Origin: Micropterus salmoides
Lineage: Eukaryota > Chordata > Actinopteri > Centrarchiformes > Centrarchidae
Length of the DNA stretch: 64,000 bases
Direction of reading: 5' to 3'
NCBI RefSeq assembly: GCF_014851395.1
Contig: NW_024040485.1
Span: forward strand, 14,577,587 to 14,641,586
The notes beneath the pieces were generated by a model that did not search any database, was not told where the DNA came from, and saw only the letters and a list, made by a program, of their open reading frames with translations. Within the stretch, counting starts at the first letter, position 1. Each line of letters begins with the position of its first letter. Positions 14,970 to 28,220 of the stretch are shown in pieces. Both the position numbers and the translations under genes were made by a program.

Positions 14970-15171
14970 CACATTTACATTTTTTCTCATTTTGCTGACA
15001 CTTTTATCCAAAGCGACTTACAATTGCAATATATGTCAGAGGTTACACGCCTCTGGGGATTAAGTGCCTTGCTCACAGACACATTGGTCGATGTGTCACA
15101 GTGGGAATAGAACCCGGGTCTCCCACACCAAAGGCAGATGTCTTATCCACTATGCTATCTATACCCCAAAC
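14970..15171 (-). mobile_element. tRNA-derived SINE
   Basis: Read on the minus strand, it opens with a tRNA-like head: an A-box-like TAGCATAGTGGATAA, then a B-box-like GGTTCTATTCC. It ends with GTCGCTTTGGATAAAAGTGT, a very common tail in teleost SINEs, followed by short A/T repeats. It is not a functional tRNA gene, because the clover-leaf does not close and the sequence runs on into the SINE body. Confidence 0.75.
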
Positions 15172-15682
15172 ACATGTTCAAGCGTGACCAGGTTATCTTT
15201 TCCAAGCTGCAATTTATAAACACTGTTGCCTGTGTGCGTTTATTAAACGTATCAAATAGTTGTATTTCACTCTAACAGTGGTCAGGCATAAAGTCTGGCA
15301 GGCAAGCAAACGAGCCACAAGACACAGACAGACCAAGAGATTTGTCGCCCAGCTAGGTCAGCAAGACAGACAGACTAGGGAGAGATTCACCGCAAGCTAG
15401 CACATCTACTTAACATTACTGTTATTTGCTGACATCACACTTATTGAGGAGTTATACCTGATTGCTATTCCCTCAATTCACTCTTGTTGAGCTTTTTTCT
15501 CTTCTTATACCCTGAAGGATAGTCCAGCTTCATCCTCTCATTAAAGTTGTAAACACTGACACTCGCTTTGACACGAAAGTGAGGCAGGGCCTTGCTTAAC
15601 TTGCGCAGCCCTGCTCATCGTGCATAGTGAGCTCTAGGATGGTCCGGTTCTACTCATGGGCTGATTGTTGTTTTGTACATTA

Positions 15683-15797
15683 TAGCGCTGCAACTAAAGA
15701 TTATTCTCATTATAAATTAATCTGCCATTTTTTTGACTAATCATTAGATCTAAACAATGTCACATCAACATTTCCTTATTAAGCCCAAAGTGACATT
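15683..15797. repeat. Diverged copy of the AATCGATTAATC-type interspersed repeat
   Basis: It begins GCGCTGCAACTAAAGATTAT and continues through CATTATAAATTAATCTGCCA to an AGCCCAAAGTGACATT motif. This order is shared with copies in intron 1 (24129, 27951, 28976, 30898, 31945). The copy is truncated. Confidence 0.6.
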
Positions 15798-16610
15798 CAT
15801 AGTGATATCAAATAGTATAGTTGGAGATTAATTTAAATGTATTATCCTTTCAACTCCACTGTACATTCACTCATCTATACACGCAGGCTGTATCTATAGG
15901 CCTATACTCTTTGCTGCTAAACTGCTACTGACTGTGTGCTATGACAGTAAAGGTGAATCTACATCAATCTTATAGAAGAGTTTCAAGTGCGGATTTTTTC
16001 TTCTCTGGTAACATGGCCCCATTATATAGAGTACTTCTTGTTAAATAAAGTCAAATGCTTTTCATAAAAGGTGCACTTCTTATTCCACATGCTTTATTCA
16101 TAAAAACCCAATTAAAACAAGCCTTAGTTCAGCCTCATTATTTTGTGTTTTTATTATGAAATACTAATTATCCAGGTGCAGACTACTGCCCACAGTATGG
16201 AAAAATGTGTAGGCCTATGCTGTTTGTGTGGGCTGCTTTCAGAAACGTGTTTATTGGTAATGAATGGCCTTGCACTTGTATGCACGCATTAAACAGCGGG
16301 AATCCTGATTAAAATGCTGTGCTTCGTGGATTTGTTGGAGAAAAATACAGCAGAAAAGTGTTTGTGCTTTAATAACACATGCGTGAAAATCTGAGCACAC
16401 TGACATAGGAGTTTAATATTAGCCTTAATGCGGCTGGGCTGTCATAATTAGCATTAGGATCCGGTCCGTGTCCTGCCAGGAATCTGCTCCAGGTTTTTTG
16501 TGCTGCCCTCCACTGCCAGCTGCTGCAGAGCAGGGGACCGGTGCGCCGTTTCTCCTCGCCTTGTTTGCCTCCAGTCCGGCTGTAGCTCCGACTGTCTGCA
16601 CGGCGTGTGG

Positions 16611-16670
16611 ATGAGGCGCAGAGGGAACAACCGGCTGCGCACCGAAAGCCAGACTAAAGAAGTCATATAA
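16611..16670 (+). promoter_or_regulatory. Possible upstream ORF (19 codons)
   Basis: An ATG at 16611 opens 19 codons, rich in Arg, and ends in TAA at 16668-16670. It belongs to the mRNA only if transcription starts upstream of about 16600, which is unknown. It could lower translation of the main ORF. Confidence 0.25.
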
Positions 16671-16807
16671 TCGCTCTCCGGGCTGTATCCGTGAACCAGG
16701 CCGCTGGAGACTTTCAGACAGAATTGAATGTGTGGAAGACGTGCTTGGAGTTTCATTTTTTTTTAGCGAGACTGGGGCGCATCTCGTCTCCTTGAAGTGA
16801 TCCTTTT

Positions 16808-16861
16808 ATGCAGTCTGACCGTAGCGCTCCAGTCGGAAGGAGCCTGGGCGCACGCACTTAG
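16808..16861 (+). promoter_or_regulatory. Possible upstream ORF (17 codons)
   Basis: An ATG at 16808 opens 17 codons and ends in TAG at 16859-16861, inside the probable first exon. There is no sign of a conserved peptide. Its presence in the transcript depends on the unmapped start site. Confidence 0.3.
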
Positions 16862-16916
16862 AGGAGGAGGGGGGGAGTTGAAGTAACGAGCATTACTTTT
16901 CGACAGACCTCTCGTC

Positions 16917-17003
16917 ATGGAGCTATTTGTCCGGACCCGGACGTACTGGCTTGAAGAAGAACAGATACCTGCCACAGGAAACCCCACCATCTGTCCACTG
17001 TGA
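16917..17003 (+). promoter_or_regulatory. Upstream ORF (28 codons) in the probable first exon
   Basis: An ATG at 16917, followed by G at +4, opens 28 codons and closes with TGA at 17001-17003. It lies within the inferred 5' UTR exon. A further ATG at 17134 reads 11 codons to the donor and, if joined to the exon at 36027, stops at once (CT|A TGA). The leader would therefore carry several short uORFs before the main start. The reading frames are seen directly; a role in translation is inference. Confidence 0.4.
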
Positions 17004-20000
17004 AGAAAGTGGAGCATACAGCCGAACCCCAGCCGTCTTTGTGCGACCCGCTGCTTAGTTTCTGGGGGCCTCTTCTGAAAAAAGGAGAGAAGAGAAAGGG
17101 GGCTCCTGGTGTTGATCTGAAATTCACACTCCCATGCCGGGATCCATATTTTGGCACGGCTCACCACTGTAAGTAGCCTTTTAAAGCGGATGTTTTGAGT
17201 CTTTCTGGGGAGATGCTGGGTTATGCCTCGCTGAATCAATACCGTTTATTTACACTCCCTGGATATGATAAGGCAAATGTCAGAAAACAGGCCCGCGGGC
17301 TCCTCCAGCAGTTTAAAACTGTTGTGATGAGATCAATACATAGCCCATAGTGTATGATGTTATTTTGTAGTGTCTTGAGCCTCCAGACTTTTAATTAATG
17401 TGAAGTTGTTTGGCTACTAGGATCAACCCAATGTGGATATTAGTGTATTTAAATCATAAATAGCCTATATATTTGATTTAAATGAAAAGCCCACTAAATC
17501 ATGTCATCAGTACATGATACATTTGTGAAAATGTTTATATTCAGATGTATTTTATAATTTCAGATGTTACACATGGGATTATCTTTATAAAAGGTGAACA
17601 CTATGAAGAAAAAAAAATCCTGGATAGGAATGAAAACCCTTTAAAGACCAAAGGGGAGTTGATTTATTAGATATTCAACGATGATAATGAACGTGAAAAC
17701 ATGGTGAAAAGATGGAGCTCACACAAACATCTCCACCCAGTCCAGAACACCAGGAGCTAAGTAGTTGGATGTCAGTTGTTGTCTCCATTTACTTCTCCAT
17801 TTTGCGGCTATAAAATAAGATCATTTCACAGAGCATGTATAATTCACAGACCTGAGCCAGTCATGTGTGATGATGGGACACACTCTCACACACAAAGACA
17901 CACACACACACACATAGACATAGAGTTTTTACAGGCTTAGGGAACCATATCTCATTCTCATGTGAAGCTTTTAGAGATAGGGCCGCATGAGCTTCAGCAA
18001 GAAACCCTGGACAAGGAACTGTGCTGAGATGAAATATCAAGGTTAAATAACAGTTACACATAATCCATACTGTCAATGCCAAATCAGGATAGTGGTGCAA
18101 CATTATATAAGCCATACTGACAAGTTAGGGAACTGAGAGCTTCCCTGGCATATACTTATATAACAACTTTCACTCGGGGAGGTATAGATGATGACTTTTT
18201 AAAACATATTTTTTTAGGGGGGAATAAAAGCAAACCAAAGCATTAGGCTGTTCAGTTCTGACCTGAGAAAACTGCAACATCACACAAGCCATATGCACAG
18301 TTTAAGAAATTGATGTGCCACCACACAAATCCAAAGCATATTTTGACCGTGGCGGAGAAGTTTTTTGTCATGACAGCCATTTTGGAGGACCAGATGAAAA
18401 AAAAAAAAAAAAAAGCCTCCTTGGCAGGGACGATGTTGAATGTAGCTGCTTGATGCTGACATGCCCATCAGTGATTCCTGAGGATGAAAAGGTCATTTTA
18501 TTCCCCTGCCGATAGGCCATAATGGGATGTTTTACTGGTGAATGCTGCACTATGAAAGTCCTGCGCTTCGGCTCAGGCTAAGTCTGTTTCTTGAAACAAA
18601 TGCTGGGACAGTGGGTTGTAGGAATTCAAAGAGAGAGGGGGGAACAAATGTTCTGTTGCCTCTTCCTCCCCCCACCCTCTCTACCTTCACTCCTTTTCTC
18701 ACCCACCCCAGACGGGCTGGTTTGGTCCATTTGTCTGTGTTGTCTTGGGAGGAAGTGCCATCTCATCTCACATTGCGCAAATGGTTTCAATGCATGCTAG
18801 TGTGAATTCTAGCGGGTTTTTGTAACTGCCAATTTCCATATCAAAGTGTCGGCATTTCAATAGGGAGAACTTGAGCTACCAGCCCCCTTCCTCTAGCAGT
18901 TTTGTTCTGATAGAGTGCTGCTGCTGCTGGTGATGGTGGTGGTGGTGGAGAAGGCTACGGAAAGGATTGCTGGTCAAACACTGCAGTTGGTTGTGTGTAT
19001 GTGAGAGAGAGAGAAAAGGAGTACCAAGTGTTAGAAACAGATTTAGTGGGGATTGGGAGAATTTGTTGGCCATGATCTCACACCAAAAGCCATGTATTTA
19101 GTGGACATTTTGGACGCCATTCAGAGACGTGGTCATGTTAAAAAGATTTCGCCTGTTTAAACATTTCCCTCAGTATTTCCACATGAGCGTAAAGCATCAA
19201 CAAAGGGCTGTATTTTATTTTCAAGGGGAAAGAGAACCCACAGCGTCCACGGCGAGAAAAGAAACAAGCATAAATAACTTTGGTATTTTGGCCGCAGCAG
19301 TCTAAATCTAAAATGCCTCAAAATTTGTTTGCTTTCAAGTGCTTTCTTGCTAAATAAATGGTTTAATTCCACATTCAGGGACTGTAGACGTCAAGTCGTA
19401 GAGCATTCAACCTTTGCGAGAGACCCTGAGTACCTTGCGGTGTCTGATTGTTTTTCTGTCGCAGAGATAATATTTATTTCCCGTTCTGTGCAGCTGTTGT
19501 TTGTCAGGGAAAGAATGCGGCAAGACACTGTTTATTTTGAAGGATTTCTTCCATTTTCCCTCCATCCTTTGTGTTATGACACATGGCCCAATGTTCACTG
19601 CAGTTATAGGTAAGTTTAATTGCAAAATAAACACTCAGACTCATTTTGACCAGGCACATAGAGAAACAATAAAGCCCCCTTGTTGCCTTTGTGAATGCCC
19701 TTACTTTGGAAGGAGGATCAGCATAGGTTAATAGTGAAAGAGAGTGCAGCGTGTGAGATGTTATTACACAGAGACAGGGAATGTAAATGCCATTGGGATT
19801 GCAGTTGGGGTCGGTGGCCCCTTCATGGTCATCCCTCTCCTGGGTAATAACATGAGCCAACTGCTCCCCAACCTGCCAGAGAAGAGAGCTTGCTTGTTCC
19901 TCTCCTTCCTTTGTTCGGACAAAATAGCATCACAGAACTTAGTGAAAGGGGGGGGTTTGAACCCAGAGAGCAGGAAAGAGAGATAGAGAAAAAAAAAGAG

Positions 20001-23000
20001 GACTTCACCTGCCATCTTGACTCATGGCGGACGGGTTTGACAGCTGTCTTGTTCAATTCCTCTGACACGCTCGCTGTGAAAAGTTGGACAACCAAATGGA
20101 CAGAGAGAGGGGGAAGAGGGAGTGATGAATAATGGTGGATGAGACACTTTTGATTGTATTGGTCGTAGAGGAGAAATACACTTTACATCGGCTACAAATC
20201 AATTTGTGATGTTCAGTGCATTCTCTGCAGAATGGTGTAATTTCTTTTCCCACTTGTACTGAATGTACACCATTTCTTCTACTGTTAGTGTTTCCTACAC
20301 TGTCCTTTTCTGACAAAGCCAAGAGAACAAGGCTGTCTGCGTTTATATGTGTAGGAGGATAGGGCAGGAGCAATAGCAATAGCAAGTTTGTCAAGGCAAG
20401 AAAAAGTGAGAGTGGGGTGGAAACCATGCTGATGTGTGCTGAGCTGAGCCTGGTCGTTCAAATTATTAAAAAGCTGCTGAAGAGGAGAGGAACGCGTCCG
20501 TCGAGGCTGCCATCGGTGGAGAAATTGGCATCAGTACTCCTTCTAAGGTGGATTTTTTCCCCTGGCTAAATGGTCTAGGGTCTACTAAGTAGTCTCTGAT
20601 TCTAAGGGGGTGACACCGAATCTGACATTTACCGGTGATGCTGTGAAGTCCTCCTTCCACCCCCATCCCCCTAAAAGAAAACTACACATCAGAGGAATGG
20701 GTTTAAAAAAAAGAAGAAAAGCAAAGGGCATTTTGTTTATTTAACAAAGTGCTTCAGGGCGAGTTTCTCATTTAACTGCAAAAGCCCATCATAGCTGTTT
20801 TGCGGCTCGCCTCAAAAATAAAGAGACAGATGACTGGAACGAATGATTATGCGTTAGGGTAGTTAACCCGATGGATGGATATATGGTCTCGCTCCTTTTC
20901 ACAGAGAAAATACATCAGAGGGAGAAAAATCTCTCCCATACTACCACCTCCTGTGTTTAAAATGACAGTTAACTTTCCCCCACTGGTTTAAAATGGATGT
21001 TTAATGATCAACAGAGGCTCGGAGCTTAGGTCTAGCAGTCACGCTGGCTCTGGATGCACTCATCGGCGAACCTCTGCTAAGAAAGCTACTCCTTTGGTGT
21101 TGTTAAAGGACGCTCTGCTCAAAAGGAGGCTGGTTCTTGAGTGATGGATCATCAGAGGTCTCCTTGGGGTGTGTGTTAACCCTTCAGTGTGTGCAGATCT
21201 CTCCCAGTTGGGGACCGTTGGCGGCGCGTGATGGATGTTTCCCGGGTCTTTAGGCTCCATATATCAGAAGATTAGCACTGACCTGTGAGTTGTCTGGGCC
21301 GCCCTCGGAGCTTCTTCTCCAATGCTGACTGGCATTAGCATATAAGGACACTGCTCTGTCTCATGGGGATACAAAGATAGTGTGCTTTATTTGGTTCTGC
21401 CATAGTATAGGTCACAGGAAGTGTGCAGATTAAAGGCTGAAGGCTTTGTGTTGGTATTAGATGCATCTGACAGGTCATCTGTCTTCAGCTGAGGAAGTGC
21501 TTCTCTCCTCCTCAAATTCCTAAATAGTATCATATAATTATCCTAGAAATTGAGGTTCAGGCCATGCTTCACTGCCGAAAAATCTCCCCGTCCTCCTTTG
21601 TGGCATTCATGAATCATATAAAAATGTAAATCACTTGTCTGATGTGATTATTTCTCATTTTACATTGAAAGAAAGAAATTGTAACAGGTATACACCGAAA
21701 CCCATGCTTTTATTCCCAAATTAGAAATCTGGGGAGACTCCGCATGTGAAAACTCAAATTCTTCTATTAAATGCTTCACATGAACAGGGCACTTACATTT
21801 GCTTTACATATACATTTAGTGTATTGAAAGGCTAAATTAAAAGTTTTACAGCTGATTCCCTCAAATGGTCATAAAATCCTTCCACATTTAGTGCATTCAC
21901 ATAGTGCATTTTCTGTCCAGCACTTACTTGTCACCTCCCACTGTACTGCTGGCATTTGTTGTTGTATCTTTATGTATAGAAATAATGCTTTTAAGACTAT
22001 TTTCAGAGAGCTGTTTCTACGTTGAAAAAGAGTCATAGGATCACCTTTAGTCTGCCAGTTCTTTGTCTGCCATGTCTAATGGCTATTTTATGCCTACTTG
22101 GTGTCACTTGGTGTCTTGTGATGAAGCCAGGGTGTTTTCAAGGTGAGGAGATATTGTCAAAGCCCTTGAACGTTCCCTTGGCTTTGATTGGCAGGCGTTG
22201 TCACTGAAGATGAGAAGCGGTGGGAGTCACACAGCAAAGAGAATCTATTACCTAGGATGGCAAGGCGTGCTTTCACAATGTGTCAGTGCAGTCAGCCATC
22301 TTGCTCTCTCTGTGTCGGTGGAATAGTCCCTCCTTGGCGCAATGAGGGGACAGCTTTCAAATTTAATTTTGGTGGCTGCCATAAGTGATGTTTTTTAAGT
22401 TTTATACTTGGGTTTCATACAGTGATGAATTATCATGTAAAACATTTAAGTGCCCATCAGCAGAGGTCTAATCCGTTTTATGATTGCTGGCAGTCAACAT
22501 AAAAAAGAAGAAGAAGCAAAGTATTTCAATGTAAATGGCATCCTGGCAAAAAAAAAAGAAAAAGAAAAAAATCAATGTAGAACTCAAAATTCAACTGAGC
22601 CCTTTCTTGTGGACTTGTGTGCTGATTTCCTCCATTTCAAAAGCCTCCTTAAAACAGAGAGAAAGTGAGAGAGAGAGAGGGACTGCAGGCTCTGAGAGAT
22701 GCAGTGTGAGAAGGAGGCTTGTTGTTGATCAGCCAAGCAAATCAGATCTTGATATTTGAAGAGTGGAGTTGTGATTGCTAATCACTCCACTGCTGTGTTT
22801 TAATTAGGAGACTCGTAAGCGTTATGTCATTCCATAGCAGAGCATAGTCAAGCAAGATGTACTTAAGGGAACAAATAATTAGTTTTCTTAGTAGTTAGGG
22901 CTACAAACAAGTGCAGTTTTGTTTGGAATATAGATTAATGAATATTTTATTTTATGTGCTTGCATTGATTAAAAATATTGCAGCATAATTGTGTCATATA

Positions 23001-24128
23001 AGCTTATGTACTTTACACATTATCTTAAATCATATCCTGACTTTATTGAGGGATAATAAAAAATATATTTTGAGCACAGCAGCCATGCCTGGACACTTTC
23101 ATCATGCACTTATCACCATACTATTTTCTTGGAGATGGTGCTATAGATTGGATGGAGCTTGTTTTCAGTGTGTATGTTTCTGTGCTGTGCTCCTAAGACC
23201 TTTGTTAGGACATTTTAATTACAGCAGAGCTGGATGTAATTGATCTAGGCTTAGAGGGATTTCACTGTCAATGAGAATGAGCCTGGGCGTTAATACAGCT
23301 GAGCAAATGCTTCCACCTCTGTGCTGCACTCTCTCCCACCCGCATACATAGACATGGCTGGTGGGGACGAGTGGAGATGTGTCTTCTCCTTGACTCTCCC
23401 CTAATTCACTGAGGCGTCTGTCTTTTTTGTGTAATGGTTAAATCAGCCTCACAGGGCCAGCTAGCACAGCGGTGCAGATGAGTCTTCCTCTACTTCCACT
23501 TTAACATACATTGTTTCCACCTGGAGTGTCCTCTTACGGAGCACTTTCTTCATGGTTCTGTGTTGTCACCCACAATCTTTAAATTTTTATAAGGCTGTTA
23601 GATAATGCTTCCCGATGAGGGTGAATTATTGATGGTCTTGTTCGTATGAGTGGGACGGGGCAGGCTTTTAACTCTCTGAGCTGCTGGGTCTCTTATCCTG
23701 TAACTAAGGGACACCGCACAAACACCCAAAGGAATGATGTACTGGAGGAGAGGGGGAAAAAAACGGAGGCAGGGGGCTGAAAATAAAATAAAAGAAGCAT
23801 GCATCCTTTACACTACTGTTGGGCTAAGCCACAGCACAAGGGAAACTTGGCAGCAGAGGAAAGCATTGCATCTACAGAAGCCTTGTCTCTGTTTTTGAAG
23901 CATTGAGGATGGTATGGTGGCTGTGTATTTTTTGCTTATATTTGTTGGTTTATATGGGAGCACACACAGAGACACTTTGGCTCAGCCTTCTTTAATTTGT
24001 ACAGACAAATGTTTCAAGTTAGGGACTTTTGTTAACAAAATTGTGATGTAATGTGAAGTTGTCAGGTGAAGAACAAACTAAGTTATAGTTTTGGAGTTTA
24101 AGTGGACAATTAAACTTTGCAGCCACTA

Positions 24129-24441
24129 GAGCTGAAATGATTGGTTAATTAATTAATTAGTCCGTCAAAAGAAAATGAATCAGGAGACATTTTTCTAAAA
24201 TCACTATTCATTCTCTGGATGGATTTTTTGTCTTTTTTTTTGTCTCTGTTTTCTATCACAGTAAAACAAATATCTTTGGGGTTCAGACTGTTGGGGGGAC
24301 AAATTAAGCAATACAAAGATTTCACATTGGGCTCTGGAAAATTGTGGCAGGCGTTTTTCTCTGCTTTCTGACATTTAATAGAAAAAATATGTAGAAATGA
24401 TCAGCAGATTAATTGATAATGAAAGTAATTGTTAGTTGCAG
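24129..24441. mobile_element. AATCGATTAATC-type MITE, near full length
   Basis: The left end GAGCTGAAATGATTGGTTAA is the rough inverse of the right end (GATTAATTGATAATGAAAGT, then AATTGTTAGTTGCAG), indicating terminal inverted repeats of about 35-40 bp. The interior holds GGGTTCAGACTG and TTTCTGACATTTAATAGAAA, seen in related form in the other copies. Confidence 0.65.
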
Positions 24442-25395
24442 TTAACTGGCCGGGAGATGGTTTAATCAAAGCAAATTCTTTCAAACCTTAAAAAATACAT
24501 ATTTTTTATATGAAGTCTTGGTCCAGGGTAGCATAAAGAGTATATCTGGACACAGCAAAGAGACAAACTGTGAAACATGCTGCAAAGACAGAATGATTGC
24601 CTGGACATACACACATAGCTGCATTTCAGTAAAATCAGTCCTTAACAGCTAAATGTACACCCTGACAGCTGTCCTGATTCTTAAAGCACTTTCATCATTG
24701 TTCGGATTCATTCTTCCTGCACTCGAATGGCCGTCCTGTTTGCATTACAATGGAGCGAGCAGATCAAGCTCATGGAAATACTGGTAAAGCGTATAATTTG
24801 GCATGTTGAAATTCAGCTGTATTGTCATTTTAGGTTCCATTTAAAACACTTTTTTAGAGATGTGGAAATTTTCATGTCAAAAATCGCCCCAAAGTCTTTT
24901 GTCGTAATCTCACAGATTTGGTGCATTTAATACATGAAGTCTGGCCAATGTTGCGTTCCAAGACTGAACCAAAATATTTGGAAACGTAGTTGTTTAGAGA
25001 CTATGTTATGTAATTGTGTTGTATTTTTGTCCATTATGACTTGTTAAATTCAGGTTGCATATGTGGGGAGTCCATAAGAAAAGTGTTTTTTCAGTTTTTT
25101 TAAACAGCAGGGATGACTCTAACTGCTATCAAGGAAGACATATTTTAAGCCCACTGGTAAACCTGCTGTGGTTTACAGCTGAATCAGTGAGTAATTCTTA
25201 AATAATAACCCTGAGACTGTCACAGCAAAGACAGGAAGAGAGCAAAAAATTATGGACAAAGAAACAAGAAAAGCAGTCCAGACGCTTCCCATTTCCCACT
25301 GGAAATGCTGCAGATATATGTCCTGAGTCCTGATTTCCAAAGGAAATGAGTGGACACATTAATAGGAACCAATACTGAGAAGAAACAACTTTGAA

Positions 25396-25652
25396 GTTAA
25401 GATATACTTTATTAATCCCCGAGGGGAAACTCAATGTTTTCACTCTGTTATGTTAGTATTTTACACACAGGTCCAAAAGACACATACACAAACAGGACCC
25501 ATAGCAACACACGGAGAGATGTTAGAGTGAGGTTCAGGAGCTTGCTCAAGGCCTCCTTCGGCAGTGCCCAGGAGGTGAACTGGTCCGACCTGGATTCAAA
25601 CTGGCGACCCTCTGGTTCCAGCCTAATCCTTACAGACTGAGCTACTGCCACC
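25396..25652 (-). mobile_element. tRNA-derived SINE
   Basis: On the minus strand the head has an A-box-like GTAGCTCAGTCTGTAAGG and a B-box GTTTGAATCC. The body ends with GGGGATTAATAAAGTATA, a tail typical of fish SINE/LINE pairs. The element is about 257 bp and well preserved. Confidence 0.8.
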
Positions 25653-25682
25653 AAGTGACAAAAAGCATGAAACCCATCGAGG

Positions 25683-25726
25683 TTAATATACACACACTGC
25701 AGCGTGTGTGTGTGTGTGTATATTAA
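25683..25726. repeat. Inverted repeat (15-bp arms) around a (CA)/(TG) run
   Basis: The left arm TTAATATACACACAC (25683-25697) and right arm GTGTGTGTATATTAA (25712-25726) are exact reverse complements, separated by 14 nt with PstI-like CTGCAG near the centre. The structure lies 30 bp beyond the head of the adjacent SINE. Confidence 0.9.
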
Positions 25727-26563
25727 GGCCATGGCTCATGGCCAAATCAGTACAGCCAAATGGTAGAGCTGGGCAATATGGCAAAAATATAAAAACTTGA
25801 TACTTTAAGCCTTGGTGAAATACTCTACAAAAGGATTTTCTAATAAGGGTAATTCCGTAATTCTGAATAATCTGCCTGTAATAAATGCCATTAGATTTGA
25901 GCAGGCCTGTACAAACATGTTTTTTATTCAAGATTATAAAGCATTTTTAATAATGTTTTGACAAATTGAATTAAAATTTAAAGTCAAAATAATCAGGTTC
26001 TTCGTCCGAGCCAGTCCCTCCAGGACATGGGAGAGCTTTTTTGTGATTATTATAGCCCAAAATACTTGAACCAGAACATTCATCACATCTATTAACTTAA
26101 TGTTGTTTAACTGCTTTGCAAACATTCATAGAATATTTTCAATGTTCCCCAATTCCCAAATCAGAGTACACAATCTCACATGTCATCAAGCATGCCTTTA
26201 TTTCTCTTTTTATTGAAATGTAACCAAATTCTAGTTGCTTCTGGGGTGACTGTTATTTAGTTGAATCATCTGTAATATGTCTGCTTCAAAAGAGGCGAAT
26301 CACCACTTTTTATACTGAAACGATGCAACTACCAATTACAAACAGAAACTGCCTTAATTGCAGGTGTCTCAGCCACAAATTTTGAGGTGCCAATGGCTAG
26401 AGTATCCAAAAATTCTGGAAACATAGTGTTGAATATTGTTTAAAAAAATGTACACACGTACCGAACAAAAATAGTATGTAAGTATGTCAAAACTTAGGAT
26501 TGAAGCTGAACTTATCAACATTTTTTCATGAACAATGGATCAAAGTACTACATGGAATGTTAA

Positions 26564-26960
26564 AGAGGTCGCTCATAGTAACGTAGCATTTTAGTGTCTT
26601 TCAGCTTGTGGTTTTGGTTTTACGGCCCACAACCTTTTACTGGTTTGATTCACTCTCACTGCTCTCATAGTATCATTTTCTGCACTTTCAGTGAAAAAGC
26701 TTTACAAACCCACAGTTCACTACTAGCTCAGCACCAGACGGCAGACAGACACAGTTAGCCAGGAGCGGGATATTTCCCTGAGGGGTTGGTAGAGACCAAC
26801 AACAGAGCTAAAAGGTGATTTAATATTGGACTTGCAATCACCGGGTGGCAGAAACACATCTACAAATGAATGATAATGCTGTTTGGTGTCTGCTGGATGT
26901 GCAAACGTGTTCACTATAACTTTATGAGTTGATAATATGGTAGTGCTGTGTTTACAGCTA
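26564..26960. repeat. Interspersed repeat related to the element at 54127-54657
   Basis: It shares an ordered series of motifs with the intron-3 element: TTTCAGTGAAAAA, then a segment ending ATTTCCCT, then a GGTWGRGACCAA-like stretch, then GGTGGCAGAAACAC and AATGCT followed by a GTTTACAGCT-like end. A TTAA lies at its left edge. I could not fix the right edge. Confidence 0.55.
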
Positions 26961-27950
26961 TAGTATTAAATTGATTATTACTGCTTCAAATTATAAAACT
27001 TAAAAAAAATAAAATAATAATAGTCTGAAATCTGAAAGAGTCTGAAATATTAATTTGTTTGTCACTCTGTGCTGTAGACACACTTTTGTAAAAAATAAAA
27101 GAAGCTAAATATATTTTCATATTAAAAAACAGGTATAGATGATGGGGAAGCAAACATTTTCATCCAAGGCTAAGACACAAATAGTAGGTTTACCTGGTGT
27201 AAGAAACATTTCTTGCATTTTTCCCTGCTGGATTCTGATGTGTTTACATGCAGAAAAGGCCAGAAGAACACTGCTGTCAACTGTTAAACATGGTGGTGGG
27301 TCTAATAGCATTGGCAGCCATCTCGTGGGACTCATTAGGACCAACGATTACTCCGCATCTGTAATGGCCAAGGTATATGAGGCAATTATATTGGACTACT
27401 GTAGCCGCACTGTGTTTCACAGTGGTTTCATGAATTAAATCAAATTCCTGGTATGGTTTCCCCTGTCACTAGATCTAAACACTATTTAACATCTAGAGAA
27501 ATCATGCAGAGCAGAGTGTGGAGTTAATTTCCACCTCCTTCAGTTCTCACACAACCAAAGATTTTACTCCTAAAAGAAAATTACACACTTTAGGTCTTGA
27601 AGAAACTTTAGCCCGCCCTACCTCTTGTTAGGATCTTGATTTTTATATATTAACAGGTTTTCACTCAATATTGCTCTTCCATTTGTTTTTAGGGTTCCAT
27701 TCCTTTAAAGGCGTAATTAACCCTTTTTATTTACTAATTTCTTCACAGTAATTCAATATTATGATATATTGACTAAATTCTATCGGGGCATATTGTGATG
27801 CTGTTTTACAATATTGTGTTGTTCAAATGAACTATTCCATTGAAGTTCTAATTAAAACCTAACACAATGAGTAGTGGAAGAGTGTTGCCTGATGAAATAC
27901 ATAATATCCTAAAACAGTTAATTGACTTTAACAGAAATGTTATAATTTTT

Positions 27951-28220
27951 AGGGCTGCAGCTAATGATTATTTTCATTATTAGTGATTTTTCCATTATTT
28001 CTTGATTGATCATGTAATCATTTGGTTTATAAAATGTTTTTAGTCAGTAATGATGCCTTCAAATTGTTTGTTTTGTCTGACAAACAGTCCAAGAGATGTT
28101 ATTTACAGATGTTCAGTTTTTGTCTTGACCTTTATGGTCATTTTAGAGGTTGTTGTGTTATTTACATATTAAATAAAAAATATTCTTATTAATTTGATAA
28201 TTTATATAGATTTCAGCCCT
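27951..28220. mobile_element. AATCGATTAATC-type repeat copy
   Basis: It begins AGGGCTGCAGCTAATGATTA and ends with TTTCAGCCCT, short inverted ends that agree with the family. The middle contains GGTTTATAAAATG and CAGATGTTCAG motifs shared with the other copies. Confidence 0.65.

Larger units (their letters stand above)
1..16440. other. Upstream intergenic DNA without a recognisable gene
   Basis: I see no coding exon here. Open frames are short, lack recognisable domains and are not flanked by convincing splice sites. The stretch is AT-rich and contains poly-A runs (near 1230 and 11020), a 35-bp palindrome at 7941, a TTAA-flanked element at 10912-11285, a 64-bp minisatellite at 14412, a tRNA-derived SINE at 14970 and a diverged interspersed repeat at 15683. 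The sequence at about 9240-9990 looks repeat-like but I could not define its ends. Distal regulatory elements of the downstream gene may lie here, which is inference only. Confidence 0.6.
16440..17168 (+). promoter_or_regulatory. adgrl2: CpG-rich promoter region and probable non-coding first exon of adgrl2
   Basis: This is the one clearly GC- and CpG-rich block upstream of the signal-peptide exon, against an AT-rich background. It ends in the consensus splice donor GTAAGT at 17169-17174. No long conserved reading frame starts here. The next strong + strand acceptor that leads to a coding start is at 36025-36026, so I infer that this is the 5' UTR exon of the latrophilin gene joined across an 18.9-kb intron. 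The transcription start is not defined by the sequence; an AT-rich CATATAAT at about 16663-16670 is only a weak TATA-like candidate. Alternatives are a divergent promoter, or one of several first exons. Transcript data would settle the link. Confidence 0.6.

Noticed and set aside
16763..17239. 158-codon minus-strand open frame over the CpG-rich exon
   Set aside because: It has no domain, signal or compositional sign of a protein and overlaps the GC-rich leader, where stop codons are rare by chance; it crosses the + strand donor.
27139..27438. Possible Tc1 transposase fragment (TVKHGGGS)
   Set aside because: Only eight residues match the TVKHGGGS motif of Tc1-type proteins; neighbouring residues show no transposase motifs, no TIR was found, and the rest of the frame looks random.
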